Shown here: positions 1-5,964 of the stretch, piece by piece
Layout: each line of letters opens with the position of its first letter
Position numbering within the stretch: position 1 is the stretch's first letter
NCBI GenBank assembly: GCA_028288775.1
Contig: JAQGHP010000007.1
Span: forward strand, 1-7,472
Reading direction: 5' to 3'
Length of the DNA stretch: 7,472 nucleotides
Source: Phycisphaerales bacterium
GTDB taxonomy: Bacteria; Planctomycetota; Phycisphaerae; Tepidisphaerales; Tepidisphaeraceae
The notes under the pieces: generated by a model
The model's input: the letters and a program-made list of their open reading frames with translations, nothing else
Databases searched by the model: none
Told to the model about the DNA's origin: nothing
Made by a program: the position numbers and the translations under genes

Positions 1-362
1 GCGAGGGAATGCCAGTGGTTGGGGGTGGCGATGGAGACGACGTCCACGGATTTGTCGTCGAAGATCCGCCGCAGGTCCTGGACGAATTTGGGCTTCCCCT
101 CGAACCCCTCGGCGAAGGCCCGCCCCACCTTCTCGTCGGCGTCACAGATATGGCTCACGACACAATCCCCCCGTGCCGCGTACGCCTTGGCATGCTCGCG
201 CCCGCGCCCGTTCACGCCGATGACGGCCACGCTCAGCCGCTCACTCGGCCCGCTCCGCGGCGGCGGAGTGTCCTCCGCGAGCACCGCGCGCGAAGGGAGG
301 GCGATGGCCGCCGCGGCCAGGAGACTTTCCTGCATGAACAGCCGACGACTGAGGTGTTTCAT
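1..362 (-). CDS. Gfo/Idh/MocA family oxidoreductase, N-terminal part (runs off the window)
   Basis: Reading down from the ATG at 362, the frame is open for 120 codons to the window edge. The leader begins MKHLSRRLFMQESLLAAAAI and continues to an Ala-rich end near residue 32 (AVLA, then EDT). It resembles the twin-arginine leaders common on exported planctomycete members of this family. Next comes a Rossmann nucleotide-binding start, VAVIGVNGRGREHAKAY, with the glycine-rich loop expected for NAD(P). The visible part ends with DVVSIATPNHWHSLA, the conserved end of the Rossmann half where the family contacts cofactor and substrate. Family members oxidise or reduce sugars, inositols or related compounds; the substrate is not visible here. 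The C-terminal substrate domain is missing only because the window ends. A GGAGAAGG-type ribosome binding site lies just upstream of the ATG. Family assignment is strong; substrate is unknown. Confidence 0.93.
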   Translation of the reverse strand, partial: MKHLSRRLFMQESLLAAAAIALPSRAVLAEDTPPPRSGPSERLSVAVIGVNGRGREHAKAYAARGDCVVSHICDADEKVGRAFAEGFEGKPKFVQDLRRIFDDKSVDVVSIATPNHWHSL

Positions 363-488
363 GTCCTTCTCCGTTTGCGAATGCCTGGTCCTGAGCCCAA
401 TGTGTTTACCGCGCCGGGGCCAAGGCGTGACAAATGGAACGAGTCCGGCGGCGTGCCTTCAAATTCTCCCGGCCGTCTTTTCTCCTTC

Positions 489-526
489 CCCTCCTCCGGT
501 AATCCGGGGGAGGGTTAGGGAGGGGG
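489..526 (+). repeat. Hairpin fused to a G-quadruplex motif, probable dispersed repeat
   Basis: Bases 489-499 pair with 504-514 around a TAAT loop: 11 bp with one G-T wobble. The right arm runs into a G-rich tract at 506-526 made of G5-A-G3-TTA-G3-A-G5. This meets the strict four-run, short-loop definition of a G-quadruplex on the plus strand. It lies in the divergent spacer, about 145 bp upstream of the oxidoreductase start. Elements of this form are often dispersed in many copies in GC-rich bacterial genomes, but only one copy is present here, so repeat status is inferred. Confidence 0.6.
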
Positions 527-549
527 TTTGACGAGGGGATGTCCGTAAG

Positions 550-580
550 TTGACGGAAATGCATTGTGTGTTGTTAGACT
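550..580 (+). promoter_or_regulatory. Weak candidate sigma-70-like promoter for the 632 gene
   Basis: TTGACG at 550-555 is a good -35 box. The best -10 match is TAGACT at 575-580, giving a 19-bp spacer, which is longer than ideal. It lies about 50 bp upstream of the start codon at 632, in the right orientation. Motif matching only; planctomycete promoters are poorly defined. Confidence 0.22.
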
Positions 581-631
581 GGTTCAGGGTAGCGATCCCA
601 TATTTGCGGGTTAAACAACGAGGCGCATCCG

Positions 632-1090
632 ATGGGAATTCAGCCCATTGACCCGAAGCTCGTTCGATCCGTGGGCGACCCGTTTATCACGGGTGACGTG
701 GACGAGCAGGTATTCGAGCGGCTTTGCGAACTGACGCAGGATCCGCCGCAATTCATTTGGCCAGCGCACGGCGGCATTACCCGCTGCAAACACTGCCGCT
801 TCACGGGAGGCGGCGACACCAAGTACAACCGGCTGGGTTCTGGCGGCGGTTCGCAGAAGTCGTATACGGTGTACGCCGTCACACAGGGCGTTCTGTGGGT
901 TCCGGGTGAAGGATTTCTGTGGCGCTGCGCCCGCACCATCACCCATGCAATCGACGCCCACGGTTATTGCCCGCCGCACGAATTCTGCGAGGCGGTGCTC
1001 CGGTGTCCGCCGATGCGTTCGATGGAATATCTTAAGGCCGTCCTGGCCAATGGTGGCCGGGAACTTCACTTTGGCAACGACGGCGCGTAG
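632..1090 (+). CDS. Cysteine-rich hypothetical protein, 152 aa
   Basis: I do not recognise this family. The frame runs from ATG at 632 to TAG at 1088-1090, with a GAGG ribosome binding site at about 620-623. The protein is soluble-looking, with no signal peptide or membrane segment. It has seven cysteines (32, 52, 55, 99, 113, 119, 125). C52 and C55 form a CxxC knuckle (RCKHCRFTGGG) followed by a Gly-rich stretch, and a second cluster is HGYCPPHEFC around 111-119. These could bind zinc, but that is inference. The FG-GAP gene starts 44 bp downstream on the same strand, so the two may be cotranscribed. Their functions look unrelated, since this protein should stay in the cytoplasm and the next one is exported. 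Coding status is likely from the RBS, the codon pattern and the lack of a better frame. Confidence 0.7.
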   Translation: MGIQPIDPKLVRSVGDPFITGDVDEQVFERLCELTQDPPQFIWPAHGGITRCKHCRFTGGGDTKYNRLGSGGGSQKSYTVYAVTQGVLWVPGEGFLWRCARTITHAIDAHGYCPPHEFCEAVLRCPPMRSMEYLKAVLANGGRELHFGNDGA

Positions 1091-1134
1091 CCTTGTCCCG
1101 TCTTCCGAACCACGTCCCACGCAGGAGCACCATC

Positions 1135-2397
1135 ATGCGAACCTTCCCGCGCCTCGCGCTCGCGGCAACGCTTCTCGTTCCTGTCATCGCACGCGCCCAG
1201 GAAAAACCCTTCCCCACCTTCCGCATGGAGCAGATCGACCGCACGCTCAAGATCGGCTACGGCGTACTCCTTGTGGACCTCAATGGCGATTCCAAGCCCG
1301 ACATCGTCGTCGCCGACAAGGACCGGGTCATCTGGTTCGAGAACCCCACGTGGCAGATGCACACCATCCTTGCGGGGCAGACGCTGCCGGACAATGTGTG
1401 CCTCGACGCCATCGACATCGATGGAGACAACAAGCCCGATCTCGTCCTGGGCGCGGGGTGGAAGGGGTATGACACGAAGAGTGAAGGCACCGTGCAGTGG
1501 CTTGGGCGGGGGAAGGATGTGAATGAGCCGTGGACGCTGCACCCGATCGGCAGGGAAGTGGACATTCACCGCATTCATGTCGCGGACGTGGACGGGTCAG
1601 GGAAGCCGCGGATCATCGTCGCGCCGCTGTTGGGGAAGGGGGCGTCGGCGGCGAATAACTGGACGGACGCCTCCCCGCGATTGCTGGAATTTGCCGTGCC
1701 CAAGGACCTGATCAATGGGCCGTGGGAGGGGAAGATCATTACCGATCAACTGCACGTCATGCACAACTTCACGCCGGTACACTGGCCCGGCGAAAAGGAG
1801 ATCAGCCTGCTCGTTGCCAGCTACGAGGGCGTGCATCGCTTCACGCGAAAGCCGGACGGCTCGTGGGCCGGCACGCTCGTGTGCGCGGGAGATCAGAGCA
1901 AGCCGCAAGAGAGCCGCGGGTGCAGCGAGGTGAAGCTGGGCCACGGCCCCGGCGGCCAGCCGCTCATCGCGACGATCGAGCCGTGGCATGGGAACCAGGT
2001 GGTCGTCTACACGCCCCCGGCCACGCCCGACTCCGCCGCCCCGGCCGGCAAGCCGGCGCTCTGGGACCGCCACGTCCTCGACGACACCCTCAAAGGCGGT
2101 CACGGCATCTGGTGCGCCGACCCCGACGGCGACGGCGTCGATGAAATCATCGCCTGCTCCCGCGAGCCGCTGGACGCCAACACCGGCCCCGGCATCAACA
2201 TCTACCGCCTCGCCCCCGCCACGCCGGGCGACACCCAAATGAAGTGGGAAAAGCACGTGCTGGACAATAAGGGCGTCGCCGCGGAGGACATGGCCGCGAT
2301 GGATTTGAATGGCGACGGGAGGATTGACATCGTCGCCGTGGGAAGGGCGACGCATAATGTGCGGATTTATTGGAATGAGGGGGAGGGGAAGAAGTGA
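1135..2397 (+). CDS. Exported FG-GAP/VCBS repeat (beta-propeller-like) protein, 420 aa
   Basis: The start chosen is ATG 1135. It has AGGAG seven bases upstream (1123-1127) and begins a clean Sec signal peptide, with a hydrophobic core ALAATLLVPVI and cleavage expected after ARA near residue 21. A TTG further upstream in frame (1093) would bury the signal and is rejected. The mature protein carries calcium-loop FG-GAP repeats of the form DxDGDxxxD: DLNGDSKPD (48-56), DIDGDNKPD (94-102), DVDGSGKPR (151-159, last Asp replaced by Arg), DPDGDGVDE (329-337) and DLNGDGRID (390-398). Each is followed by hydrophobic strands such as IVVA or IIAC, consistent with blades of a propeller. Such proteins are secreted in planctomycetes; proposed roles are ligand or polysaccharide binding, with no enzymatic residues evident. 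The gap between repeats 3 and 4 probably holds degenerate blades. Family call is firm; function is open. Confidence 0.92.
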   Translation: MRTFPRLALAATLLVPVIARAQEKPFPTFRMEQIDRTLKIGYGVLLVDLNGDSKPDIVVADKDRVIWFENPTWQMHTILAGQTLPDNVCLDAIDIDGDNKPDLVLGAGWKGYDTKSEGTVQWLGRGKDVNEPWTLHPIGREVDIHRIHVADVDGSGKPRIIVAPLLGKGASAANNWTDASPRLLEFAVPKDLINGPWEGKIITDQLHVMHNFTPVHWPGEKEISLLVASYEGVHRFTRKPDGSWAGTLVCAGDQSKPQESRGCSEVKLGHGPGGQPLIATIEPWHGNQVVVYTPPATPDSAAPAGKPALWDRHVLDDTLKGGHGIWCADPDGDGVDEIIACSREPLDANTGPGINIYRLAPATPGDTQMKWEKHVLDNKGVAAEDMAAMDLNGDGRIDIVAVGRATHNVRIYWNEGEGKK

Positions 2398-2462
2398 GGG
2401 GCCGGCGCGGGACGAGATTGCGGGGTTGAGAAACAATCCATGAGACAGGAAGGATATGAGCA

Positions 2463-2762
2463 ATGATTCGCTGGGCGGGTCAGTGGCGGGCGTTCGAGCG
2501 TGATGAAGGATATTTCCTTCGGGAACTCCAGTGGGAAATCGAACTGAACTCATCGCACCCGCTGCACGGCAAGGAGTGTCGAATCGCCGGATGGATCCCC
2601 GGCTACGATCACTTCATATTGTTCCTCGAAGGCGACGGGCGATACGTCTATGTCCTGCTAATCTGGCGGCGGGACGAGGATAACTTTCTCCCGTACTGCA
2701 AGTTTCTTGACGACACCGACGCTGTGAGCAGATTTGTGGACAAGTGGACCGAAGCCACATGA
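2463..2762 (+). CDS. Small orphan protein, 99 aa
   Basis: Unrecognised. ATG 2463 is preceded by a strong AGGAAGGA ribosome binding site at 2447-2454, eight bases away, which supports this start. The frame ends with TGA at 2760-2762. The protein is acidic and rich in Trp and Tyr (WAGQWRAFERDEGYF; RYVYVLLIWRRDEDNF), with no signal peptide. The alternation of short hydrophobic strands (HFILFLEG, YVYVLLIW) with a C-terminal helix suggests a small alpha/beta fold. It is the first of three small genes in the lower-GC block and is followed 11 bases after its stop by repeat copy A. Small acidic proteins in such arrays are sometimes toxin-immunity proteins, but no toxin is visible, so this is only a possibility. 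Confidence 0.68.
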   Translation: MIRWAGQWRAFERDEGYFLRELQWEIELNSSHPLHGKECRIAGWIPGYDHFILFLEGDGRYVYVLLIWRRDEDNFLPYCKFLDDTDAVSRFVDKWTEAT

Positions 2763-2773
2763 GCAGGGGCGTT

Positions 2774-2799
2774 CACCCTACTGATGTTGTCAATAGTTT
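2774..2799 (+). repeat. Intergenic repeat, copy A
   Basis: This copy shares CTGATGTTGTCAA (2781-2793), then T/C, then AGTTT with copy B, and CTGATGTTGT with copy C. It sits between the stop of the 99-aa gene and the start of the 159-aa gene, ending 20 bases before the next ATG. Its core is TGTTG-T-CAATA (2785-2795), a palindrome with one mismatch. Confidence 0.65.
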
Positions 2800-2819
2800 A
2801 GCCGAGGAGGGGGAAATCT

Positions 2820-3299
2820 ATGGGAACTGAGATGACCGCCTTCATCGAATACGACAGGACTCCGAACCGATGGCGGGAGTTTTATCCTGATCCGAACGTC
2901 GAACTACCGCCACCGTTCGCTGACATTTCCGGTGAGCCGTACAGCTTGACGGAGAAGGGCGGTATCTACACCGGCTCCAAGGACTACTTGTTCTTCGGGG
3001 CTATCGCTGGTGTCCGCAACGAAACGGGGATCCCGCCCTTGTTCCGGCCCCGTGGCCTGCCTCCTAACCTGAGCCCCCAAGTGCGACGGTTCGTTCAGGA
3101 GTTCGGCCTGCCATACGAGTTGGGCGATCACAACGATAGTTGGCTCAGGTTGAGCGAGATCAACGCCGCCCTCGACCACCAGCGGGTAGACCGGAATCTG
3201 CTCTCCTTTGAGACACACACAATCTTGGCGATCATGGAGAATCTGGCTTTACGGCTTGGCGACGACCGGGTGCGACTCGTCTTCGGCTTCGACTCGTGA
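2820..3299 (+). CDS. Conserved hypothetical protein with a GVRN-type motif, 159 aa
   Basis: ATG 2820 follows a GAGGAGGGGG ribosome binding site (2804-2813). A second in-frame Met (MTAFIEYD, residue 5) could be the true start. The sequence resembles a widespread family of uncharacterised bacterial and phage proteins that I know by pattern. The pattern is an aromatic/hydrophobic stretch ending in AGVRN (here DYLFFGAIAGVRN, 55-67), then PRGLPPNLSPQV (77-88), then an acidic turn and a D-x-S-W-L-x-L-x-E-I segment (here NDSWLRLSEI, 105-114). No enzymatic motif, signal or membrane segment is seen. It is the middle gene of the three-gene block, between repeat copies A and B. Function is unknown; the family appears often in accessory DNA. 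Confidence 0.8.
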   Translation: MGTEMTAFIEYDRTPNRWREFYPDPNVELPPPFADISGEPYSLTEKGGIYTGSKDYLFFGAIAGVRNETGIPPLFRPRGLPPNLSPQVRRFVQEFGLPYELGDHNDSWLRLSEINAALDHQRVDRNLLSFETHTILAIMENLALRLGDDRVRLVFGFDS

Positions 3300-3315
3300 T
3301 GCAGTGGGCGGCTCG

Positions 3316-3340
3316 CACATCCTGATGTTGTCAACAGTTT
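3316..3340 (+). repeat. Intergenic repeat, copy B
   Basis: This copy shares a 16-base exact stretch, CACATCCTGATGTTGT, with copy C (3316-3331 against 3785-3800). It shares the following CAACAGTTT with copy A apart from one base. The core TGTTG-T-CAACA (3326-3336) is a perfect odd-length palindrome. It begins 17 bases after the stop of the 159-aa gene and ends 22 bases before the next ATG, which is the same placement as copy A. Confidence 0.68.
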
Positions 3341-3362
3341 TAGTCTGGGACGGAGAAAACCC

Positions 3363-3746
3363 ATGTGGGCAATTCTCTCAGATCACGGCCACGCTGACGG
3401 CTTTACCGATCACGGTCCGGCATACGCACCCATGCGCCAGCTTGTTGCGTCCGTGTCGAAGAGACTTTATGCGGATGCCCTGCACGCCTTCAATTCATTG
3501 ACAACCTTTTGCATAACCTCGGCAGCCAACTACACCGAGAGTGACGGTCACGATGAGGTCGTGATTCGGTACAGCCCCGAAATGGGCCTATTCTGCGTGG
3601 AATATGCTGAATGGGTCTCACCAACCAGTAATCCGACGCATCGAATCGCAGCCAGACGATCATCAATCGCCCAATCGGATGTGCTCGGAGTTGTTGACCT
3701 ATATGTGCTACGGCTTCAGATTACGATCCGACAGAAGAAATCGTAA
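3363..3746 (+). CDS. Small orphan protein, 127 aa, C-terminal frame possibly disrupted
   Basis: Unrecognised. ATG 3363 has GGAG at 3352-3355, seven bases upstream. The first 85 or so residues read as a normal soluble protein (APMRQLVASVSKRLYADALH; EVVIRYSPEMGLFCVEYAEW). After that the frame becomes basic and low in GC at third positions: about 19 of 40 codons from roughly 3627. The +1 frame over 3621-3715 reads better (PVIRRIESQPDD; LLTYMCYGF), with 22 of 33 codons ending in G or C. A third frame from about 3718 reads DYDPTEEIVTNAPSGIFVPGG. The gene may therefore be a frameshifted remnant of a protein near 160 aa, close to its 159-aa neighbour in length. Sequencing error is an alternative. 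If intact, it ends at TAA 3744-3746. Confidence 0.5.
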   Translation: MWAILSDHGHADGFTDHGPAYAPMRQLVASVSKRLYADALHAFNSLTTFCITSAANYTESDGHDEVVIRYSPEMGLFCVEYAEWVSPTSNPTHRIAARRSSIAQSDVLGVVDLYVLRLQITIRQKKS

Positions 3747-3784
3747 CGAATGCTCCAAGCGGAATATTTGTACCGGGTGGTGGT

Positions 3785-3800
3785 CACATCCTGATGTTGT
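3785..3800 (+). repeat. Intergenic repeat, copy C (truncated)
   Basis: Sixteen bases are identical to the first part of copy B. The palindrome and AGTTT tail are lost, and the next bases are GTCCTCCGG. It follows the third small gene, but no gene starts downstream on this strand. It therefore marks the end of the array and roughly the return to high GC. Confidence 0.55.
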
Positions 3801-3908
3801 GTCCTCCGGCCATTGCGAACGCCCCACAGGGCCGTTGATTCATGGCGCGGTTTCGTTCCCTCGGTCAGGGTGTTCTCAGGAGTTTACATCGCCCGGCCCG
3901 GCCGGTGC

Positions 3909-5081
3909 CTACGGAGCGGCGTCCACCCGCTCCAAATCCGCCACCAGCGGGTGATGCGGCGAACCAATCCCGTCCAACACCCGGCAGCTTGTGCAGCGCC
4001 AGGCGTTGTTCATCAGGACATGGTCGATGCGCACCGCAGCGCCTTGGCCGAAATAGGTGTGGCCGAAGCCGGAGCCTGCCGTGCTGAAGGCATCCGTGAA
4101 TTGTGACCAGTAGCCGCGGTAGATGACGCCCTCGGCGGGGGTGTTGAAGTCGCCGGCGAGGAGGACGGCGCCTCCCGTGTTGGCGGCGGCGTCGCTTAAT
4201 AGCTGCGATTGCCAGGACCGGACGGCGATGTGCTGGCCGAGCTCTTCCTCGGCGGTCGGCTTGCCCTGGATGATCTTGTCGAAGGGGTTGTGCGGCGAGG
4301 CGAGGTGGAGGTTGAAGAGGCTCAGCGCGCCGCTGGGGGCGGCGATCGCGTAACGCGCCGCCGACCCGCCCGTCCCGCCTTCGTCCAGGCCGGCGTAGTT
4401 GTGGGCCAGAATAATGGGATAGCGGCTGGCGATGAGCAGCTCCCCATCCCGGCGGACGTACCATTTGCCGCCTTGCAGCGGCGGCGGCTCGCGGTTCCAC
4501 CACCATTCCTGCAAGACGACGATGTCGGGCGCGGCGTCGGAGACCATTCGGACCAAAGCATCATCCTTCACGGCGTGCCCATGTAGGTTGCAGGTGAGCA
4601 GCCGCAGGTGCGGGCCGGCTCCCCCGCCGCCATGTATCAAGACCCGCCAGGGGATGCATAGGTCCATGACCAGGAAGAACGCCACGCTCGCCGCGAGGGC
4701 CAATACGCCCAGCATCCTTCGTCGCAGGACCAGGGCCGCGGGGACCAGCACCGCCAGCGGCAGGGCCGTGACCCACACGGGCCCGAAGAGGATGAGCGTT
4801 CCCAGCCACCAGCGGTCGCCCGCCCAGCGCATCGCGGCCCAGAAGGCGATCAGGACGAGCAGATAGGTCCAGGAAACGCGGGCCACCGCCGTCGCGAGTC
4901 GGCGGCGGACGCTTCGGGGCGGGGGCGACGGTTCCTGCTGGGCGGGAGGAGCTTGCCGCGTTCGTTGCCACAATTGCCATTTCGACGACATCGGTCGCCA
5001 GCATGCCGTGATCGGCCCGGCCGGGCAAGCCCGGAGCACCCCGCGCAGGAATTGCCGTCCGATAATTTCCGCCTGCTTCAT
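3909..5081 (-). CDS. Membrane-anchored endonuclease/exonuclease/phosphatase (EEP) family protein, 390 aa
   Basis: This is a metal-dependent phosphodiesterase fold (DNase I/exonuclease III type). The N-terminus has a Pro/Arg-rich tail (about 40-62), then three hydrophobic segments: about 70-87 (WTYLLVLIAFWAAM), 94-119 and 123-145. The catalytic domain then begins near 158. Motifs in order are LLTCNLHG (N165), IVVLQE (E192), LFNLHL (H259), AGDFN (D311, N313), RIDHVL (D353) and SPHHPL (374-379). In the last motif the usual Asp of S-D-H is Pro. The layout places the catalytic domain outside the inner membrane if the tail is cytoplasmic. The substrate could be nucleic acid, lipid or another phosphodiester. 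The start is uncertain. ATG 5081 lacks a ribosome binding site but follows a promoter-like sequence that would give a leaderless mRNA. ATG 4991 (360 aa) is possible and keeps all membrane segments. The open frame extends upstream to 5576 but there lies antisense to a better gene. Confidence 0.88.
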   Translation of the reverse strand: MKQAEIIGRQFLRGVLRACPAGPITACWRPMSSKWQLWQRTRQAPPAQQEPSPPPRSVRRRLATAVARVSWTYLLVLIAFWAAMRWAGDRWWLGTLILFGPVWVTALPLAVLVPAALVLRRRMLGVLALAASVAFFLVMDLCIPWRVLIHGGGGAGPHLRLLTCNLHGHAVKDDALVRMVSDAAPDIVVLQEWWWNREPPPLQGGKWYVRRDGELLIASRYPIILAHNYAGLDEGGTGGSAARYAIAAPSGALSLFNLHLASPHNPFDKIIQGKPTAEEELGQHIAVRSWQSQLLSDAAANTGGAVLLAGDFNTPAEGVIYRGYWSQFTDAFSTAGSGFGHTYFGQGAAVRIDHVLMNNAWRCTSCRVLDGIGSPHHPLVADLERVDAAP

Positions 5082-5087
5082 ACACGG

Positions 5088-5115
5088 CACATAGTTTTCT
5101 TGTAATTTTTGCCAA
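5088..5115 (-). promoter_or_regulatory. Candidate promoter for a leaderless EEP transcript
   Basis: On the minus strand TTGGCA (5115-5110) and TATGTG (5093-5088) are separated by 16 bp. The -10 box ends six bases before the ATG at 5081, so transcription would start at or next to the start codon. That fits the absence of a Shine-Dalgarno sequence. The -10 match is only three of six bases. Confidence 0.25.
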
Positions 5116-5213
5116 TCCCCATTGCTACCGAGGTCGCTGCGCGCATTATGGGCGGCGGGAACGACCGGGCACTGCGGGGAGATGAGTTTTGTCTCCGAAA
5201 AGGAGGCTTCGCC

Positions 5214-5591
5214 GTGGACCGAGTAGAAGAAATCGTCGACGAATTGATGGAAGCATACCAATCGCAGCGCGTGCGCCTTTGGCTCGCCAATTTCGCGGAT
5301 TTGCGCGATATGGACGACTTCGGCCAGTGGAGTGGCCTCGTGCGCCTCGCCGCCGAGGCCCACGTGAAGCAATGGCGTCCCGAGCGCGACACGCTCGTCG
5401 AGCGCCTGCGCGACCGCTCCCCCGACACGGATGAATTCGGCTTCGATTCGGCGCTCGAGGAGCTGCTGCCGCTGGCGCAATCGTCCTTCGCCAGCGAGCT
5501 CGCCTCCCGCCGGGTGCCGCGCGACGTGGTACAAAAGGCCAGCGGCTTGTTCTCGATCCACCCGCCGCTGCAGCAATGGCGGATGGACTAA
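5214..5591 (+). CDS. Small helical hypothetical protein, 125 aa (GTG start)
   Basis: The start is set by a perfect AGGAGG at 5201-5206, seven bases before GTG 5214. The ATG upstream in frame at 5109 has no comparable site, and its extra residues look non-coding. The protein reads DRVEEIVDELMEAYQSQRVR at the start and ends with PLQQWRMD and TAA. It is rich in Glu, Arg, Leu and Ala, with long amphipathic stretches (VDELMEAY; ERDTLVERLRDR; SALEELLPLAQSSFASELA), so an all-helical soluble fold is likely. No signal peptide, membrane segment or catalytic motif is seen, and I do not recognise the family. It is divergent from the EEP gene, with 132 bp between the two starts. It is followed by a 9-bp hairpin. 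The high-GC third positions match the flanking chromosome rather than the small-gene block. Confidence 0.8.
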   Translation: MDRVEEIVDELMEAYQSQRVRLWLANFADLRDMDDFGQWSGLVRLAAEAHVKQWRPERDTLVERLRDRSPDTDEFGFDSALEELLPLAQSSFASELASRRVPRDVVQKASGLFSIHPPLQQWRMD

Positions 5592-5600
5592 AAGGGTACG

Positions 5601-5624
5601 GGGAAGGAGAAATTGCTCCTTCCC
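5601..5624 (+). terminator. Terminator-like hairpin after the 125-aa gene
   Basis: GGGAAGGAG (5601-5609) pairs perfectly with CTCCTTCCC (5616-5624) around a 6-nt loop. It begins ten bases after the TAA. No T-run follows on the plus strand, so it may be a weak or Rho-aided terminator or an mRNA-stabilising stem. Confidence 0.45.
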
Positions 5625-5954
5625 GGCCGCGGCGGGCGCAAGTTCGTCGCGGAGGCGGGTTCACATCGCGCATCGTGAAATGGTTGTCTCGCGCTGAGTC
5701 TAGCTGACGCTTGCGGACTAACAAATCATGCAGGGCGGGAGTGCCCGCGCGCCGTCCCCCCCTCTCGCAAGGCAAACGGTGGGCGGTTACGCCCGGCCTA
5801 TACCGCTTCGTCGCAGGCACACGCCGGACATGGGGTCCGGTCATTCCCTCAACTCGATTCAAGTTTGGCTTTCCACGTCGCCGAGTGTCATCCACCAGAG
5901 TCGGACGGCAGTCCGTTTCGAGTTCCCGCCAAGGCAGACGCGCAATGACCTTGC

Positions 5955-5964
5955 GGGGGGGGGG
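5955..5964 (+). repeat. Poly-G tract of ten bases upstream of the 6014 gene
   Basis: Ten consecutive G lie 49 bp before the start codon, in the expected promoter or leader zone. Homopolymers of this length are prone to slippage in replication and in sequencing. Confidence 0.9.

Noticed and set aside
9..531. Two plus-strand open frames of about 170 codons over the start of the window
   Set aside because: They lie antisense to the oxidoreductase, whose Rossmann motifs and leader are unmistakable; their translations are Arg/Pro/Ser-rich and run into the G-rich repeat.
1093..1134. TTG-initiated extension of the FG-GAP gene
   Set aside because: It would put a charged segment ahead of a clean signal peptide; ATG 1135 has a well-spaced AGGAG.
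2440..2466. Eight-residue leader ORF overlapping the start of the 99-aa gene
   Set aside because: Too short to support without expression data; its own start has no ribosome binding site.
1597..2553. 318-codon minus-strand open frame across the FG-GAP gene
   Set aside because: Antisense shadow; its translation is low-complexity Val/Ala/Gly/Arg with no motif, while the plus strand shows repeated calcium loops.
2774..3340. Integron gene cassettes with attC sites
   Set aside because: The repeats lack the inverted RYYYAAC and GTTRRRY core boxes, and no integrase gene is in the window.
3842..3954. Gene starting at ATG 3842 after repeat copy C
   Set aside because: No ribosome binding site, Arg/Pro-rich product, and it runs into the antisense of the EEP gene.
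5082..5576. N-terminal extension of the EEP open frame to 555 codons
   Set aside because: This part is antisense to the 125-aa gene, which has a perfect ribosome binding site, and it adds no recognisable domain.
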